7,683 nucleotides of DNA from Acidobacteriaceae bacterium (lineage in GTDB: Bacteria; Acidobacteriota; Terriglobia; Terriglobales; Acidobacteriaceae): NCBI GenBank assembly GCA_030040115.1, contig JASHUH010000024.1, forward strand, positions 1 through 7,683, read 5' to 3'. Positions 5,901 to 7,683 of this stretch are shown here, piece by piece (within the stretch, counting starts at the first letter, position 1; every line of letters starts with the position of its first letter). The position numbers and the translations under genes are program-made. The notes beneath the pieces are model-generated. The model was not told where the DNA came from. It worked only from the letters and a program-made list of their open reading frames with translations, and searched no databases.

Positions 5901-7683
5901 GCCAGATGACGATTTACGCCAACGTCTACGGGGGCCAGATCACCGTGGACCTCAACGGAACAGGTTCGCCGGCCGGCGCCGTCAGTCTGACGCCGGCTAC
6001 GATCGACTTCGGCCAGGTCGAGGTTGGCTCCACCTCTGCTCCGCTCGAGATCCAGGCCGCCAACAGCAGCGGCTCGGCGGTTCCTATCAACAGTGTCGCC
6101 GTCACTCCGCCTTTCACCCTTGCTTCCAACGCTTGCGGCACGGTTTCCCTGGCCGCGAATGCCGACTGCCAGTTGCAAGTGGCATTTGCGCCCACGCAAT
6201 CCGGTCCCGTCACCGGCCTTCTGACCCTGAACGACGGCGCGGGTGTCCAGACCGTCGAACTGAGCGGAGACGGCGCCGCGGCGCCCACCGATATCCTCAG
6301 CCTGGCATCGCTGACGTTTCCCGGAACGCCCGCCGGCCAAGTGTCCGCCGCGCAGTCCGTAACCATCACGAACATCGGCGACTTGCCCCTAACCTCAATT
6401 GCCGTCTCTGCTACTGCGCAATTTCAGGCGTCGAGCAATTGCGGCACGCAACTGGCTGCGCAATCGGTTTGCACCCTCAGCGTAGAGTTCGCGCCCACCC
6501 AGGCCGGCAGCGTCTCCGGTACGCTGACCATCGCCGATGCGCTGCGCACGCAAACTGTCTCTTTGAGCGGAACGGGTCTGAAGCCGGCGGCCTTCACCGT
6601 GACGCCCACGAGCCTTAGTTTCGCTCAGCAGCAGCCCGGCATGGCGAGCGCGCCGCAAACCATCACGATTGCGAATAGCGGCGGCGCGCCTATGGCCAAT
6701 ATCGGTTTTGAGCTCACGGGCCCGGCGGCGTTGAGTTACTCGGTGGGCGCGACAACATGCGGAGCCTTGCTGAATAGCGGCTCCAGTTGCACGGTGCAGG
6801 TTGTCTTTACTCCCGCTGCCACCGGACCCATCGCGGCCACGCTGGCCATCTCGTCGTCCACGCCCGGCGTTGCGGCGACTTCAGTGCCCATCAACGGCGC
6901 CGGCCAGCTTGCCGCCGGATTCGCTGCCAACCCTTTGCAACTGCCCTTCGCAACCGTCATTGGCGTGGGCCAGGCCAGCGCTGCGCAAACCGTCACTGTC
7001 ACCAACTCCTCGACCTACTCCATCGGCTCCATTACGATTGCAGCCGCGGGTCCGTTCAGCGTCACGCAAAGTACCTGCACGGGCAGCCTGGGCGCGGGCG
7101 CCTACTGCACTGTCGGCGTGGTTTTCCAGCCCAGCGCCGGAGGCGCCGCCTCAGGCGCGTTGACCGTCAATTCCACGGTAGTCGCCACTCCGGCCACCGT
7201 ATCTCTTTCGGGCACCGGCTTCGATTTCTCGGTCACCGCCTCAGGAGTGGCCAGCGCCACCGTCGCCAGCGGCCAGCAGGCCGACTTCAGTCTCGATATC
7301 ACCCCCGCCGGCCCGCAGGAAGCCTTCGCATTCCAGTGCGGCGCGCTGCCCGCCAACGCCACCTGCGTTTTTAATCCCGCCACCGAATCGCTCCCTCCCG
7401 GCACGCAGGGCAACGTTGAAGTGGAAATCAACACCGGCAGCTCCGGCTCCGCAGCTCGCAACCAAGGTCCTGCCGGCTGGCGCGGCGCCTGGAGTATCGC
7501 CCCGCTGGCCTGCGGACTGCTTCTGCTGCCGCTCGCGCTGTGGAGGCGCCGCAAGGGGTTGTTGTTCGTTGCGCTCGTCGCCATTTTTAGCTTGGGCGTT
7601 TTGAGTTGCATCAGCTCGGGCGGCGGTTCGCTCGGTGGGGGCGGTCAGAACAACGGTTCCCAAACTCCGTCGGGAACCTACAC
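2855..7683 (+). CDS. Giant secreted surface protein: Asp-box beta-propeller plus ASH/choice-of-anchor-D Ig-like array (3' partial)
   Basis: One frame is open from the stop at 2795-2797 to the window edge: at least 1609 codons from ATG 2855, checked codon by codon. Order: signal peptide (1-37); low-complexity Arg/Ala-rich linker (about 40-110); beta-propeller (about 115-930); five ASH-type Ig-like domains (about 943-1455); a divergent Ig-like segment (about 1456-1541); a double hydrophobic tail with RRRK and Cys1585 (1546 onward). The propeller has Asp-box-like motifs at 222-229 (STDSGSTW), 295-302 (STDSGASW), 354-360 (SADGVTW), 539-542 (SMDG) and 831-838 (STDGGANW), and closes with ATYGRGIWQ near 918. 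I see no sialidase arginine triad or other catalytic set, so binding or scaffolding is more likely than catalysis. The final TPSGTYT resembles the last strands of related acidobacterial proteins, so the true end is probably within a few tens of residues. Function is unknown; a surface or envelope location is inferred. Confidence 0.88.
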   Translation, partial: MLGEKFIRPNRNSRAGKSAWMIALARVWLAGAAMCTAQHGTSSSGTANRPPRVVEAERFLAERGWTFGHRLSRPEARTQRGRGRSYPVQSLGGTPRPQDAAGAAATWQPLGPSAVETSSYGLVTGRIAALALDPSDATGNHVYVGTTGGGVWEAENAAVSTPSLVSFIPLTDVVPALAGAMDASISIGALTVQPGGTGVILAGTGDPNDVLDSYYGAGILRSTDSGSTWSLVQQTVDREDGLGAFDASFLGEGFAGFAWSTVNPQLVVAAVSQAYEGALVNAVPPNTSVEGLYYSTDSGASWHLGTITDGNGEDVQGPLDAFPEPDGNAATAVVWNQIRRLFIAAVRFHGYYQSADGVTWARMAAQPGSGLTSQVCPNNIGSTGSIACPIFRGALAVNPQTGDTFAWTVDLNNQDQGLWQDECAQSAGACASPSLTFAQQWNTAALEENTPQGAVTIPDGNYNLVLAAVPSQQETLVLAGANDLWETTCPVAQGCSWRNTTNSTTCKSAQVGEFQHALAWNAANPLEILIGNDSGLWRSMDGVAETGPACSATDASHFQNLNGSLGSLAEPQSLSQIVSSPYFMMAGLGVNGAAGVKNTAATADWPQILSGYGGPVAIDPVNTYNWYVNDQDGVAIYLCSQSSACTPADFGSSPVVTDADVGGDGDVMGTPAPFLVDPLDPTQLLIGTCRVWRGPANGIAWSAGNAISPILDSGTTAGACNGDALIRSIAALPLATGGEIVYVGMYGALNGGASLQGHVLAATIDADSSLPPVWQDLTLNPVINDTNALNAYGLDISSIFIDPHDTTGNTVYVTVAGIPDLEENVQTIYSSTDGGANWTSITANLPPAPVNSVIVDPQNANTVYAATDLGVYFTTEGENCAQSPSNCWSAFGTGLPLAPVVALSAAPATATAQALVAATYGRGIWQTLLWTAGTSLTTATPSPPSLTFPAQVFGTASAAQTVTLQNSGGIAMAPTSIAVSGDFNEIDNCVNASIAPGASCSIQVTFTPQATGPLTGQMTIYANVYGGQITVDLNGTGSPAGAVSLTPATIDFGQVEVGSTSAPLEIQAANSSGSAVPINSVAVTPPFTLASNACGTVSLAANADCQLQVAFAPTQSGPVTGLLTLNDGAGVQTVELSGDGAAAPTDILSLASLTFPGTPAGQVSAAQSVTITNIGDLPLTSIAVSATAQFQASSNCGTQLAAQSVCTLSVEFAPTQAGSVSGTLTIADALRTQTVSLSGTGLKPAAFTVTPTSLSFAQQQPGMASAPQTITIANSGGAPMANIGFELTGPAALSYSVGATTCGALLNSGSSCTVQVVFTPAATGPIAATLAISSSTPGVAATSVPINGAGQLAAGFAANPLQLPFATVIGVGQASAAQTVTVTNSSTYSIGSITIAAAGPFSVTQSTCTGSLGAGAYCTVGVVFQPSAGGAASGALTVNSTVVATPATVSLSGTGFDFSVTASGVASATVASGQQADFSLDITPAGPQEAFAFQCGALPANATCVFNPATESLPPGTQGNVEVEINTGSSGSAARNQGPAGWRGAWSIAPLACGLLLLPLALWRRRKGLLFVALVAIFSLGVLSCISSGGGSLGGGGQNNGSQTPSGTY
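3260..5644 (+). other. Asp-box (BNR/sortilin-like) beta-propeller region
   Basis: The region opens with a strand pattern ending in NHVYVGTTGGGVW (about residues 140-152), repeats several S-x-D-x-G-x-T-W type Asp boxes, and ends with LVAATYGRGIWQ. Around residues 658-666 there is an acidic loop, DADVGGDGD, at the place where this superfamily often has a GGDGG turn; it could bind calcium. Blade number cannot be set by eye; the length of about 800 residues would suit one large or two smaller propellers. Many Cys (CPNN...IACP, CPVAQGC, CRVW) suggest disulfide-stabilised loops outside the cytoplasm. Confidence 0.65.
5681..7219 (+). repeat. Five tandem ASH/choice-of-anchor-D Ig-like domains
   Basis: Five units of about 95-104 residues: 5681-5965, 5978-6274, 6299-6577, 6593-6904 and 6920-7219. 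Each follows the same order: a start resembling LxF, then a G-rich turn, SAxQTVTxxNSG, a Cys pair, V-x-F-x-P-x-x-x-G, and a final V-x-L-x-G-x-G (NGTG, SGDG, SGTG, NGAG, SGTG). The Cys pairs are at residues 989/1000, 1094/1105, 1196/1206, 1302/1312 and 1408/1418. The units are clearly diverged in DNA, so this is an old duplication rather than a recent tandem expansion. Such Ig-like arrays usually act as rigid stalks on secreted or surface proteins. Confidence 0.8.
7490..7683 (+). other. C-terminal membrane tail: hydrophobic hairpin, RRRK, Cys, Gly/Ser-rich linker
   Basis: Residues 1546-1563 are hydrophobic (WSIAPLACGLLLLPLALW). Then come the basic RRRK (1564-1567) and a second hydrophobic run ending in GVLSC (Cys1585). 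A linker ISSGGGSLGGGG, then QNNGSQ, leads to TPSGTYT at the window edge. By the positive-inside rule RRRK would lie in the cytoplasm, giving a membrane hairpin with both flanks outside. VLSC only resembles a lipobox. A role in anchoring or sorting is an inference. Confidence 0.6.

Noticed and set aside
5687..6340. Minus-strand open frame of 217 codons, and similar ones at 4592-5128 and 7102-7611
   Set aside because: All are antisense to the propeller or ASH domains and have the Arg/Gly-rich composition of reverse-frame shadows.
5681..7219. Recent DNA-level tandem repeat or phase-variable array
   Set aside because: The five units share protein motifs, but their DNA differs throughout, so slippage or recombination between units is unlikely.

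Overview
The window looks like chromosomal DNA from a GC-rich bacterium, most likely an acidobacterium (Terriglobia-like). That assignment is an inference. It rests on a very large secreted protein joining an Asp-box beta-propeller to an array of choice-of-anchor-D (ASH/HYDIN-type) Ig-like domains, closed by a C-terminal tail of the form hydrophobic segment, RRRK, hydrophobic segment, Cys, Gly/Ser-rich linker, TPSGTYT. I know this layout from acidobacterial genomes. No 16S rRNA or other phylogenetic marker is present.

Region 1 (1-2555, + strand) is the distal part of an aa3/caa3-type cytochrome c oxidase operon. It holds subunit I (5' end outside the window), subunit III (GTG start overlapping the subunit I stop by 8 nt) and a small subunit IV after a 70-nt gap. 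Subunit I keeps the CuB, heme a3 and distal heme a histidines visible in this part. It carries the YSHP form of the helix VI motif, typical of A2-type heme-copper oxidases, instead of the Glu-containing form. Subunit II and the start of subunit I should lie immediately upstream. The three products would assemble in the cytoplasmic membrane into one proton-pumping terminal oxidase. A strong GC hairpin followed by seven T (2582-2608) ends the operon.

Region 2 (2609-2854) is intergenic. It has a 7-bp inverted repeat, a perfect TATAAT -10 box (2716-2721) with no convincing -35, and a leader of about 130 nt with two short hairpins before the next gene.

Region 3 (2855 to the window end, + strand) is one uninterrupted reading frame of at least 1609 codons that runs off the right edge. 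I followed it codon by codon and found no stop or frameshift. It encodes an exported protein with a signal peptide, a propeller of about 800 residues with Asp-box motifs, five ASH-type Ig-like domains each with a closely spaced Cys pair, a sixth divergent Ig-like segment, and the unusual C-terminal double-hydrophobic tail. It is probably a cell-surface or envelope-anchored protein with no recognisable catalytic site. Nothing links it functionally to the oxidase: terminator and promoter make it a separate transcription unit.

I see no tRNA, rRNA, CRISPR array, insertion sequence or phage gene. The most unusual items are the long C-terminally open secreted protein with its tail, the replaced Mg-site residues in oxidase subunit I, and the long leader of the giant gene.
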